A DNA stretch of 53,117 nt from Fragilariopsis cylindrus CCMP1102. Its lineage: Eukaryota; Bacillariophyta; Bacillariophyceae; Bacillariales; Bacillariaceae. The position numbers were made by a program, and so were the translations under genes. The notes under the pieces are model-generated. The model had not been told where the DNA came from. It saw nothing but the letters and a program-made list of their open reading frames with translations, and ran no database searches. Positions 33,901-44,298 of this stretch are shown here, in pieces (position 1 is the first letter of the stretch; each line of letters starts with the position of its first letter). The stretch is from NCBI GenBank assembly GCA_900095095.1, contig FMBT01000556.1:1-53117 (forward strand). The letters run 5' to 3'.

Positions 33901-33951
33901 ACATCAACAAGTAATGAATCATCTGGATTTGAAATCGTTGAAGATATATAA
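30943..33951 (+). CDS. Long Ser/Thr/Asn/Ala-rich low-complexity protein, unknown function
   Basis: Open frame of 1002 codons from ATG at 30943. The same frame extends upstream to another ATG at 30826 (MKLSFFGTNYGGG) but is cut by a TAG at 30883-30885; the sequence between, FRSVSVIESSIDDE, looks coding, so the true start may be 30826. Features: an acidic first third; the motif EVMVAPSIMTT twice (about 31950 and 32150); a long Ala-rich helix (AATNATIATAEAAAAINA) at about residues 470-510; a basic stretch with KKSAAVWRKSMDVVSKSIRSSKKGIKKSSKK at about 810-840; and further Lys-rich repeats. C-terminus SSGFEIVEDI. Composition resembles the proteins at 14312 and 34787, suggesting a related group, but alignable homology is limited to short motifs. 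Function unknown. Confidence 0.6.
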   Translation: MMMLKPTTGIKSESAALLHFRSVIGKRVTTETVDEMGIIRLTESLDSTPCPSVIVGNETINNNNAVNVNHSIAVSGSTKSKSKSKSKSNEAAAANKDKNRNNNNSIMTMTENFVDDLCVGLERDLLGVGETYKEVLLEDAQAAQAQPRADKFSSVSVSSGEGGDLNFNVNGDDNNGTNYSRQTSLLVAWGEDFEDDNDTATVDFTRTSSLCTDISLNTSTCCSTIIGINSDSDSDSDSDDEDIGIIVTDVHVMNDDSIEVDILPTAIAITDDEDDTSKSDSERSQPLLRINLPMLTGWGLMKGNKKKSNDNEEEEENDGDNDIDNGSSSSSSSSSIEVMVAPSIMTTPIKRDNSSYVNDSIESATTGTTTTDNNNNYYYNNDAPVADRDDEDYEKNDDDDSFEVMVAPSIMTTITVKRDYDDDKSKTLPVEETNTSNIHEPAPAPATTTTEIIRQVANNRKYEATMAVAATNATIATAEAAAAINAVVVSAKAEAEAAAAAATVPVASASTLPTTATTIGSTFSPVTKIVVSSGTIEENAAAATPTPTAESRSKSKSIATTFNNNITKKGTGSGGAGSGMIKEMKKAIASVAATTTTKQKQKQQKRSSSSTHRSESKSRPRSPLSYVRTTTISNNDTSTTTTAATSTKEKDEQLTIHEINNVLKHRRAVQLWSLSVLEQQKHQQQKQQHKQSFFSRFSSWNDNGDSCDGGSEIRIEETIANALLATTTMSNNNSYSGSGSGSGRSRDYSQQQQRSISNNNSNNNVYNDQQQEDGRCRSSNNQSNDALLPSSSPPSSSTTTTTRRVAAMKKSAAVWRKSMDVVSKSIRSSKKGIKKSSKKITKGISRNLNKRNTIKNDDTAAMNSRSSSAAVAVAVATETSAETILTTNINKKKRREINNSNKNKNSMKSSFTKKMSKVKRKMVNNTILNSFHSLKKIINTTTSTATKNSDYRATKTTTTTDNNNILDCVDIQKEQQRNSKESKTKNTSTSNESSGFEIVEDI

Positions 33952-34786
33952 CAATACTCAATCGATGCGTGCAGTACTTCCGTGTCTTAAATGGCACGTC
34001 CCATGTCCCATCTAGAAGGCTTGGGTGTACAATCAATTACTGTGTATTGTTAAAGGTACAGCAGTAAACAATGGATTTGTGGTTGAAAAAAATTGCTAAT
34101 ACGCACACGTGTTGTCGCAATAGAAATCCAAACATCCATATTTTACGCGCGAAGACAAGTGTCACTCAGATTGCAACTCCGCTCATTGAGCGTTACGTAA
34201 GAATACGTCAAATGCAATAATCTGCATATAAAAATATTAACAATTATGCCTAAACATTATTTATATGTGCCTTATTTCTTATTTTGGTTATAACGCCATC
34301 TCATTTTTGTACACGCTCGCACTGTCAACTCCAGTACCGTACGAGTATTAATAACACATTTAATTTTATATGTGCTGAATTCGCGTGAAAAGAAGATTCT
34401 TCATCATCGTGCACTTCTCTTCTCCGCTCCGCCCTACGTATTGTTCGAAATGAAATGTCAACGATCCGTTATTGAATTCAAAAGAAGATGTTTCGTATCA
34501 TCGTGCAGCTCCCTCGAACCGTTACGTTGACCTAAGCACACGGTTACAGACAGTAAATACAAGTTATAATTGAAATTTCAAACAAATGAAGCAAACGAAA
34601 AGAGACACTATTCATTCCATCATTATTTACGAGCAAGTTAAAAGTTTTCGAAACTGTAAATCAAACGCTTTCCTTTTATGACTAGCTAAAGGGACTTTCC
34701 ATCCCTTTTCTCAGACTAGTACTATAACTAAGTTATTCTTTGTATAAAATCTCCAAAACCAATCAGTCAATCAATCAAAATTAATC
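33952..34786. other. Intergenic spacer
   Basis: AT-rich. TATAAAAT at 34743-34750, about 37 bp before the next ATG, is a possible core promoter or 5'-leader element. Nothing else recognised. Confidence 0.4.
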
Positions 34787-37700
34787 ATGGGAAGAACAAG
34801 TACTACGAGTAGAAATACAAAGAGACGAACAAGATCTACCTCAAGGGAATCGTCAAGATCAAGATTATCATCAACCTATGAATCGTTTCCAATACTATCT
34901 AGACTCAGTTTAAGTAGTAAAAGTCGTGAAGAAAAAGATATACAGAAAAAACGAGAACGAAAAAATAAAAAGATATCAGTGAGAGGAGGAGGATCAAGGT
35001 CAAGATCATCATCCGGTACCCATACTATCACCGTCACTAATAATAACAACAATAATAATGGCGGCAGTAGACCCCGTGGAGTAGCCGCAGCAGTAACAGC
35101 AGCAGCAGCAGCAGCAGCAGCAGCTACAGATAATGCCAACGCTGATGATGATGTTGTACTAGTAGACGATCCAGGTAATCCATTAGGGAATGTTGTTGAT
35201 TTTTGTGTACAGAATATACATACAATTGATCCCACCAAACTTAATATCGATGTTGATACATTCTGTCGTACGTGTTATAACCAAAACTTAGACATTGTAG
35301 AAGATTTGTTTCTATGTTATGGTCGTAATAGTGGCGGTGGTAAAGATAAAAATAAACAAAGTTCAGCATCCTCAAAAGAAGCAGAAACGAACGATAATAA
35401 TAATAGCTCAAACACTACTGATCTATCAACCACAATACGCGCTATTTTATCATCGACAAAGAATAAGAATAGTGGATTGAAAAAGATGATGATTTTACCT
35501 GGTGTTAGTAAAAAATTCTTGAGAGTTATTAGTTTCAAACGAAAAAAATCAACAGCCAGAAGCGATAAGAAGAATGAAGATGATGAAGATGATGTTGATG
35601 TTGATGAACAAAGTCTAGTACGGAAAGAGGTGGATATCATTTGTAGTAGTGACGGAGTAGTAGATAACGAGGACGACGATGGTTGTCATCAGAGTAATGG
35701 TGGTAGTACTTGTACCGAAGATTTTGATGTTGAGGATGATGATGATGAAGGTACTTTGCTTTCAGAATATATGGACGATAACTACGATCATAGTGTATCA
35801 TCTGCTACATTAGAAAGACAATATTTAGAGCATAAACAAAAGGGTCGAAAACACATCATTGCTATGAAAAATAACCACAGGGTTGACAATAGGCCAGCAA
35901 AAGAGGATGAGGATGAAGAGGATGCTAAAAGTTGTAGTTCTTTTTGGGTAGTACCGCCATTGTCATTGTTCTCTGCCACTGTCGGTGCCGCCACTTTTTC
36001 ATCCATAGCTGATGGAATAACACAAGATCCTAGTACTCTTGTTAAAGATAACAACAACAGCACGGCAATATTAGTAGAGAATACAAGGGATGCTGGTGAG
36101 GAGGAGGGAAAAGAAGACGAGGAGGACGTTGTAACAGCAGGCAACGAAAGTTGCAATGATAGTGTCAATAAAAAATCATCTTGGGCAAAGGCATCACCAT
36201 CCTTGTTCTCTTTTTCATCATCTCAACCTCCTCCTCCTCCTCCTCCTCGTGAAGGAGAAGAAGATGACGCCAACATAGTTATTGTTGTGGACGAAAATAA
36301 TAAGGGTGTTGTGGGCGTTGAGAAGGTAGCTGCTACTACTACTACTACTACTACCGTTATCGTCGATGATACGAACAACGATATAGCTGTACCACCAAAG
36401 AGTACAACTGCCACGACAGCAGCAACTACAGCTACAGCTAAAGCAGCTGTAGTAGCAGCAGGAGCTATAGCTATAGCTATAACAACAACAAATACATCAA
36501 AGCCAGGGAAAACAACTGTTGGAACTTCACCAACAGGCGGAGCGGCAATAACAGGAACATCACCGAAGAATGACGTCGTTGATGTCATGAAGGAAAACAA
36601 AAATCGTATCGACGAAGAACAAGAACAAGAACAACAGGAAGAAGATGACGCAATAATGAAGGTTGAATTAGAAATAATATTAGATGAATCAGATCTAAAA
36701 CGACGACGAAGTACTACTATGCATATACCCAACATTATCCCCTGGAAGAGGATACAATCATTTCGTCATGGAAATAGTAGTACTGCTTGGAGAAACCCGA
36801 TGAAGGAAAATAATAGTCGTATCGACGAAGAACACGAACAACAAGAGGAAGATGATGGAATAATGAAGGTTGAATTGGAAATAATACTAGATGAATCAGA
36901 TCTGAAACGACGACGAAGTTCTACTTTGCATATACCCAACATTATCCCCTGGAAGAGAATACAATCATTTCGTTATGGAAATAGTAGTACTGCTTGGAGA
37001 AATCCGATCAATAATAATGATAATAATAATAACAACAACAAAAGTAATGAAGATGCTAATATTCATGAGTATAAGGAGGTAGACCTAGTAGAAGAAGTAG
37101 AAGCAGAAGCAGAAGCAGAAGCAGAAACAGAACAGAAACAGAAACAGAAACAGAAACAGAAACAGAAACAGAAACAAAAGGAGAAGTAGAAGTAGAAGTA
37201 GAAGTAGAAGAAGAGAAACCAGAAGGATTAGAAGTAGCATTGGAATATCATACTACATTACGTGAAGGAAGTATACGAAATCTACGTAGACGACGATTGG
37301 TGAAAAAGGCATTGATTGGACTTACAACATTAAGTAATAGAAAATCATCTCCATCGTCATCAACAAGGAGAGCATCGTGGAAGAAAATGTTATCGTCATC
37401 TGTTATGTCATCGTCAAATAAGGGACAATTGTCTCGTCGTTCTTCTTCGACAACAGCAATAATAACTGCTGCTGCTGTTGCTGCTGCTACTGCTCCTAAT
37501 AGTAAAAATCATGGTACTACCATGCAAGAGAAGGAAATGATTGATGGATGTAATGTCTCTGTAGTTACCGAAACTAATTCAAAACAATTCAATGAAAGAC
37601 AGAAAGTAGAAGAAGGCAGTAAAGACGATGTCGCTGCCTCTTCTAATCCTTCTTCTGCTGATAATATGCAGAATACTGATGCTGCTACTTCTACTTCTAC

Positions 37701-39516
37701 TGGAACAGGAGGTGAGGTAAAGATACCGCCGAAGGATCAATCATCCGCGTCTGTAATGGGAATACATCGTTGGCTTTGGGGAATCGATGACTCCAACAAA
37801 TCCGCCAAAGATTCCAGGAATCCTAAAGATGACGACAGCAGGAAATACAATCAGTATCCTCGTGACGATGATGAAAATTCATGCTCAGATTCAGTTGAAA
37901 GTAAAAGTAATGATAATGCAAAGGGAAAAAGAGAAAAAACTCCACTCGATACCGTAAAAGAAGTAGAACAAGACTATCACGATCACGATCATGATCACGA
38001 TCAATTAACCGACCATGAAGGCGATGACTATAGCTCGGCATCACAGTATAGTAGCCAGAATAGCGATGAAGACGATGACACAGACGACGAAGAAGATGGG
38101 TTCTTTGATGACAGTAAGTCTTTTGATGAATGGATTATGGACGAACACGAGTTACTGACGTCTGATGATGACGACGAATACGATGGCAACGAATCATTAT
38201 CATTATCATTTCTGGAGGATAACGGTACACTTTCTGGTGTAGTCCAAGAAATCGAACTTGAAGATAAAAGTGTTAGTGTCAATGAGTCCAAAAATACTGC
38301 TTGTGACGAAAAAGATGAACTCGATAGTAGCGATGACGTAATCGTTCAAGAAAATAGTAGCAGGAAAGATCTGATGAAGAATGCCGCTGGAAAGAACGTG
38401 GATAACAATAATGATAATCATGGTCGACTTCATCAGAAAAAACGCGAAAGCTTCCTAGCGGCACAAAAGAAATTTTCCAAATCGTTTCGGCGATCGTTCG
38501 CATCGTTTAGTAAGAATAACAAGAACAACAGTAGCAACAAGAAGAAGAGTAGACTGATAAAACAGCGTCATGTTGTCAGTGTTAAGCACTGCGAACCACA
38601 AACGACAGAAGAAGAGGATGGTGCCGGGGAAACTACAATCGAAACCGTCCTATTAAAAGACTATGCGTTTGGCTTGGTAAAGGATCATCGTGACGACGAT
38701 GGTAACAGCGGTGGTATGTTGATAAACAAAAAGAAAATCAACAAGAACAACGAAAGCACTCCTTCTAACTCAATAAATCGTGTTAGTAGAAGAGGCAGTC
38801 TTGCCAATAGTGGCGTTACTTTTTCGAAAGCTAAGAAATTTTGGAAACAGCAATCCAAAATAGGAACAACAACGTTGACGATCGGTAGTGATGGTAACAA
38901 CAACAGCGACAACAAAGAAGGAGATGACGTAGGTTCAAATGGTTACTTGCTTAATAAGAACAAAAAACGTGGTTCATTTTTTTCATTGAACGGAAGAAAC
39001 AATCATCCGGATGATGATGATACCAATTCATCTCGTCATGGTGCAGTAACAGATATTATTACTGTTACTCCGATACCCATTCTTAAAGCTACTCCTACTC
39101 CGGAGAATGACAGTGAAACACCAACCAATTATCAGTCCTTAATATCTTCTTATAATAGTATAACAAAAGATTGGTACGGTGGTGGTCAATATAATGATGA
39201 AAACACCGCAGCCACCATGACAACTTCATCATCGATGGAACAAAAACGACCAGTCGACGACGACGATGATGATGGTGCCGATAACAACGTGAACAACAAG
39301 GATCGATATCATGATGCTTCGTACTACAAGAAGCACAGGTACAACAATCTATTGGATGATGAGGAAGATTTATCATCAACTGCGAGTAGTTCACCTTCTT
39401 GGGCAAGAGATGATATTGATGATGATACACGTTATATAAGGCTAACAATGAACAATGGATATTCTTCCTTTGATCAAAGTACAGTACACGTAGCACCTGA
39501 CGGGATACGAGAGTAG
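34787..39516 (+). CDS. Very long Ser/Asp/Lys-rich protein, split by a microsatellite frameshift
   Basis: First frame 34787-37189 (800 codons) ends inside (CAGAAA)n/(GAAGTA)n repeats. The second frame is open through the same repeats (EVEVEVEVEEEKPEGLEVALEYHTT) to the stop at 39516, about 775 more codons. The two are best read as one gene whose frame is offset by one base in the microsatellite (about 37090-37212). N-terminus is Arg/Ser-rich (RRTRSTSRESSRSR). The only domain-like block is NVVDFCVQNIHTID...VDTFCRTCYNQNLDIVEDLFLCYGR (about residues 140-185), then KKMMILPGVSKKFLRVISFKRKK. Two tandem copies of a 70-residue unit follow near the end of the first frame. The second part has acidic runs and basic patches such as KKFSKSFRRSFASFSKNNK. 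No family recognised. A TATA-like TATAAAAT lies 37 bp before the ATG. Confidence 0.55.
36587..37006 (+). repeat. In-gene tandem duplication, two ~210-bp units
   Basis: Unit 1 (36587-36799) and unit 2 (36800-37006) both encode MKEN...RIDEE, IMKVELEIILDESDLKRRRS, HIPNIIPWKRIQSFR and GNSSTAWRNP. Near identity at DNA level shows recent duplication. The unit's own LEIILDESDL and IIPWKRIQSF look more constrained than the surrounding low-complexity sequence. Confidence 0.9.
37090..37212 (+). repeat. GAAGCA / CAGAAA / GAAGTA microsatellite at the frame break
   Basis: Three consecutive 6-bp tandem repeats in which the reading frame of the surrounding gene shifts. Copy-number or single-base changes here decide whether one long or two shorter proteins are encoded. 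Confidence 0.75.
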
Positions 39517-40518
39517 TGTGTCGGATTAAAAGAAAAGGAAGTCGATCATTTTCTATCTTTAATGTTTGTATAACGCCTAAAAATACTATGCGTGCATATC
39601 TCTGATTATGGTATTTGTTAATCTATATCAGGACTATTAAATTTTAATGATAATTCATAAGAATGTATTAATAATTTATATAAAAATGTATCATATTTTT
39701 CACTAAAAGGAACTCGTTTTGCTGTCTTGCTATCTTGCTATCTTGCTATCTTGATATCTTGATGTCTTGATGTCTTGCTATCTTGCTATCTTGCTATCTT
39801 GCCATCTTGATGTCTTGATGTCTTGATGTCTTGATGTCTTGATGTCTTGATGTCTTGATGTCTTGATGTCATGATGTCATGATGCCTTGACGTCTTGCAG
39901 AGAGATAATGTGGTGTGTCAAATCATATTATGTACGACCATCTTCACAAAAATTTACACATGATATCTGCATATTGGTGGTGCGGCGCGGACCAATTTCA
40001 GATACTCCCCCCTCTGTTGATGAAAACCTTCTGGAGCCGGATCAGATATTGTCCCTTATCATTCAGAAAAGTTCGGAAGATGCTCCATCTCTAGCCCATT
40101 ATTGAATTTCAAAACAACAAAACAACAACTACTGTACTCCCTGTATTTTATACACTGTACCTATAGAGGGAATGAACAGACTGGCTAAGTTGTGACGGAA
40201 GGGAAAGAAAAGTGTGCGAGCGCGTTCACTTTTGCGCTGCTCGGAAATGTGAATGAAGAATCAAGTTGCTGTTGTTTGGATGTTTGATCGATTGGCTTTT
40301 CGAGGAGAAAAAGCTCGGCTGTATATTGTTGACGACGACTCTACTGTATCTACCTCACTTCGTTCCTTATTACTGTAGAACAATTATTCAGATATTGTAG
40401 TAACAATAAAATTTATGTATAATCCATATTACTATTAATAATATGTGTATCTATGTATCTATCTATTTTGGACAATAAAGTTTATTTATAATCTGTATTA
40501 CTTCAATAATACGTGTGT
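39517..40518. other. Intergenic spacer between convergent genes
   Basis: Includes the minisatellite at 39719-39898. A frame ending at 40105 (PISDTPPSVDENLLEPDQIL) could be a coding trace of a lost gene but has no start of its own. Two near-copies of CAATAAAGTTTAT-type sequence at 40405-40500 may be related 3' ends. Confidence 0.4.
39719..39898. repeat. 10-bp minisatellite (TCTTGATGTC / TCTTGCTATC)
   Basis: About 17 copies of a 10-bp unit in two variants that occur in blocks (CTATC, then GATGTC, then CTATC, then GATGTC). Confidence 0.9.
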
Positions 40519-42081
40519 CTATGAATCCAACATTGCCGGACAGGACAGTATGACAAAACTATTATTTTCGGGGATAAGTAAATTGGAGTCAGAGTCAGGG
40601 AAGTCGATGTTATATTCGGACGCTACTTCTTTGATGGACTCTGTCTTGTCAAGATCGACATCTTTGACAGTAATCTTGTTGTTGTCAATATCACTTCCGG
40701 TTTTGGTGTAGGCTGTGTAATCGATCAAGTAATCCTTGTTGTTTTTGAGTGCGCCAATGGATTTACACTTTCCGTGGTTGACATGGACGGTGCTGTCATT
40801 GCCGAGAAAGTTGAAGTCGGCAAAGACTTCTTGATAGCAAGGATTGCAGGCGTAGACTTGTGCCATGTCGTTGTCGTCGGAGGACGGCGACAAAGTGCGC
40901 TTTCCAGGTGTAACCGGAGGACATACTAGTTCGACGACACGACTGTTGTCGGGGAATGACGAGGTATCAAGTAGAGGGAAGTTGTCGTCATCAAAGCGGG
41001 ACTCTACTTCTTTGATGGACTCTGTCTTGTCAAGATCGACATCTTTGACAGTAATCTTGTTGTTGTCAATATCACTTCCGGTTTTGGTGTAGGTTGTGTA
41101 ATCGATCAAGTAATCCTTGTTGTTTTTGAGTGTGCCAATGGATTTACACTTTCCGTGGTTGGCATGGACTGTGATGACGTTGATGTCATTGCCATTGTCG
41201 AAGTTGAAGTTGAAGTCGGCGAAGACATCTTGATCGCAAAAATTGCAGGCGTAGACTTGGTACTTGTCGTCATCGTCGAAGGACGCATCCATTGCTGTCG
41301 GACAGGATAGTTCGACGACAAAACTGTTGTCGGGGACGGACGAGTTTTCAAGTAAATCAGAGAGAGAGCCAGGGTAGGCGTCGACATCCTTGCGAGTAAT
41401 CATGATGTCGTCAATATCACTTCCGGTTTTGGTGTAGGCTGTGTAGTTGATCTTGGACTGCTTGTTTATTTTGCGTGCGCCAATGGATTCACACTTCCCA
41501 TGGTTGACATGGACGGTGCTGTCATTGCCATTGTCGAGGAAGCTAAAGTCAGCAAAGACTTCTTGATCACAAGGATTGCAGGCGTAGACTGGGTACTTGT
41601 CGTCATCGTTGGAGGACGACGACAAAGCACGGTCACGCTTTCCAGGTGTGCCCGTAGGACATGATAATTCGACGACACGGACGTTGCTACCATTATCAAA
41701 ACCGCATTTGTTCTTGAAGAAGTCCGAGGCTTTTTGTAGACTAACTCCCCCACGCTTGATGGTGTCATTGTTGCTTTCACTTCCGTTTTTAGTGAAGGCG
41801 GTATATTTGATTTCCTTGCCGGGTGTGCGATCCCCAATCTGTTTGCATTTCCCATGATTGACATAGACTTGGTCATTCAGGAAAGTAAAATCGGCGAAAA
41901 CCTCTTGTTTGCATGGATTGTAGGCGTAGACTTTGTATTTGCCATTATTATCCTTGTCGGATAAGTCACGATCGTCATGGATGTTGCTGTTGCTTCCACC
42001 AATGATGCGAGCGTCACTAACAGAACTAGAGACCCAAGTCAAAGCCATGAGAACAAGTGGATTATTGTGGGAGATCTTCAT
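40519..42081 (-). CDS. Secreted protein of four tandem Cys-containing domains
   Basis: Single exon, 520 residues. Signal peptide about 1-24 (MKISHNNPLVLMALTWVSSS). Four homologous domains follow at about 48-161, 162-272, 273-405 and 406-520. Each has the order VYACNPC.QEVFADF.F, VHVNHGKC.SIG, INYTAYTKTGSDID and VVELSCP, with four Cys at fixed places (domain 1 has Tyr for the first Cys). Domains 1-3 are joined to the next by short Asp/Ser-rich linkers. The fold is unknown to me; the beta-rich look and paired Cys suit an extracellular binding or adhesion module, which is inference. Domains 3 and 4 share a nearly identical DNA stretch of about 130 bp (40625-40755 versus 40995-41130), showing recent conversion or duplication. 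Confidence 0.75.
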   Translation of the reverse strand: MKISHNNPLVLMALTWVSSSVSDARIIGGSNSNIHDDRDLSDKDNNGKYKVYAYNPCKQEVFADFTFLNDQVYVNHGKCKQIGDRTPGKEIKYTAFTKNGSESNNDTIKRGGVSLQKASDFFKNKCGFDNGSNVRVVELSCPTGTPGKRDRALSSSSNDDDKYPVYACNPCDQEVFADFSFLDNGNDSTVHVNHGKCESIGARKINKQSKINYTAYTKTGSDIDDIMITRKDVDAYPGSLSDLLENSSVPDNSFVVELSCPTAMDASFDDDDKYQVYACNFCDQDVFADFNFNFDNGNDINVITVHANHGKCKSIGTLKNNKDYLIDYTTYTKTGSDIDNNKITVKDVDLDKTESIKEVESRFDDDNFPLLDTSSFPDNSRVVELVCPPVTPGKRTLSPSSDDNDMAQVYACNPCYQEVFADFNFLGNDSTVHVNHGKCKSIGALKNNKDYLIDYTAYTKTGSDIDNNKITVKDVDLDKTESIKEVASEYNIDFPDSDSNLLIPENNSFVILSCPAMLDS

Positions 42082-42239
42082 TATGATATTTACAGGGTTT
42101 TTTTAGGTTTGTTTTGTTGCTTTATTATTTTGTTGCGTTTTGATTTTGTGAGCTCTTACGTACAGTACTTTTATTTTCGATGCCTGAATGAATGAAGGAA
42201 TCGAATGAAACGAATGAATCAATCAATCAGGAACGACCA

Positions 42240-42665
42240 GTGCTTTTTTGTAGACCGGTGAAGAGGGGGTAGCCAAAATACTAATTACAGATTTATCACC
42301 CCAAACCGGTGAAGAGGGGGGGGTGAAACCAAAATACTTCATAGCGATAAGGATTTATCACCAAAATTGGCCACGATTCATCACCTCAAAATTAGCCACG
42401 ACTTGGGTGAGTGAGTCGAGTGAGTCGAGGCGAGTCGAGTATTGCGGTGAGCGAAGAGGGGGTACAGTATCCAAAATACATACTGTACTTCAAAGCGCGA
42501 AGAATTTATCACGACAAAAATAGCACGATTCATTCGAACCAAACCAAGAAACCGGTGAGCGAAGAGAGACAAAATACTGCATACAGTAAGTTAGCGCGAA
42601 GAATTGAACACCTCAAAAGTTATCTATGACTTGAGTCGAGTGAGTCGAGTCGAGACGAGTATTGC
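42240..42665. repeat. Degenerate tandem repeat between the two secreted-protein genes
   Basis: About four diverged units around ACCGGTGAGCGAAGAGGGGG, CAAAATACT, AAGCGCGAAGAATTTATCACC and GAGTCGAGTGAGTCGAG. It lies upstream of the gene starting at 42081 and downstream of the one ending at 42872, and is followed by an AATATAATAT run at 42713-42750. Confidence 0.7.
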
Positions 42666-42871
42666 ACGACATCCAACAATGGAACACCATAAAATGCATT
42701 ATGACATACAATAATGTAATGTAATATAATATAATATAATATAATATAAGATAAGATGTATTTCGTTCTTAGTACTTTTAGTTTTTTCTTATATTTTTAC
42801 TTCTTTGTTTACAATTCTTGTCTTCTTCTTCTTCTCCTTTTTTAGTGTTTTATATATTTAGTTTAGTTCTG

Positions 42872-44298
42872 TTAAAATGAAAAAGTAAATCCAGTTGCTT
42901 GACGACATCGGAATCCTTGATCCCGAACGCAATCGCAATTAGTGATACCACCGGCTTGTGGATCGACAATATTATCATAATAAGAACAACGTACACTTCC
43001 ATAACCACTTTTTTTAAGTTCACTACAATCCGAAAAGTCATTTGGTTTTGTTGGTGGACAATCCGATCGTCCTGGTAATGGTGGAGCAACAGATTGGGAA
43101 GGTGTAACTTCAGGTGGTGGTATTACTACATTCGACTGTTTTTTGTGTATATTATTGGTATAGAGGAGTTAAGATTAAAGAAAGAGACCAGGAATAACAC
43201 ACACAACAAATTGTTAGATGACAATAATGACGGTGGGAGATGAAGACGATGACGACACAAAAATAGAAGCAACAGTAGCAACAGCGATTTAGATCGAGTA
43301 ACGATACGTACAACATCAGCATCAACAAAAACGGTATCGGGTGTTGCTGAATCATCTGGCATAACAACAGGTGCTACCGGCATTGTTGATGGCAATCCCA
43401 TACCTGGTACTGTTACAGTACATGAATCTCCCACAGCATATGTTCCTGTCGCATCCGGTGGGCAACACACATCAAATTCGACACCATTATTTGTACAGGT
43501 ACCATAATTCTTTGTCGGATCATTTTGCTGATTCGAACATGTTGGATCCTCCGACACCTTTTTACATGGTCCACCAGAAATATTTGAAAAATCTAATTCT
43601 TGATTCATCTCATTCCCTGCAACATCGGTAGTTGGACAACCTGATCCAGTTACTCGACAGGAAGCATCACCACCATCAATAGTCGTATCGGTTAAAATTC
43701 CCAGACCACCACCAAAATCACTAGTACAGCAAGCATTAAAAGCAGCACCAGTTCTCGTCGAGGAACAGCATGCAATATTTGGATTTTCTGATGTATAACA
43801 TGTCTGTCCGACACCATTCCCAACACAAGGAGTTGATGGCAATGTTGGTGGAACAACAGGTTCTACTGGCATAGTAACAACACCATTATTATTACCATTA
43901 TTATTAGTAAAATGATCTTCTGGTAGATCATTAAAGTTTACTCTATTAACTTCTGCAGATAAACACATGGATGCCGAAAAAGGTGCTGGTACATATGTAC
44001 ATGCATGATGTTTGATTGTACTACCAATTGCTGGATCATCATCAGTTGGTGGTGGATACATACGAAATGAACAAATAATAGATCCATCCGCAGATATAGT
44101 ATCAGCTTTACATTCCATTTCATTTAAATCAAGTTGTAATGAACGACTATGACTAGCCAGTCCTTGTTCTTGGTGTTGTTCTTGGTCTTGGTCTTCACTA
44201 GATCCTCGTAGTAATGAATGCTCAACTACACCGTCGCTACTAGAAGCGTTGACGGTGTAATAAGCGAGGGATGATACGAGAAGGAAGAATAGTTTCAT
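42872..44298 (-). CDS. Secreted Cys-rich protein, two exons
   Basis: Exons 44298-43312 and 43135-42872 give 416 residues in frame (intron donor GTACGT, acceptor ACAG). Signal peptide about 1-18 (MKLFFLLVSSLAYYTVNA). A propeptide-like segment follows with dibasic-free Gln/Glu repeats, then Cys-rich modules: PCVGNGVGQTCYT, ACCSSTRTGAAFNACC, GGDASCRVTGSGCP, GPCKKV...DPTCSNQ, and FDVCCPPDATGTYAVGDSCT. Exon 2 adds a Pro-rich linker and a second Cys cluster (SDCPPTKPNDFSDCSELKK, GSVRCSYYD, NCDCVRDQGFRCRQ). No transmembrane helix remains once the intron is removed. The modules resemble extracellular disulfide-rich repeats; no exact family recognised. It may be cell-wall or matrix protein. Confidence 0.7.

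Noticed and set aside
39719..39898. CRISPR-like regular array
   Set aside because: 10-bp units repeat without unique spacers, in a eukaryotic context; it is a minisatellite.
39930..40105. Possible coding trace PPSVDENLLEPDQIL
   Set aside because: No start codon of its own and preceded by a minisatellite; not enough to call a gene.
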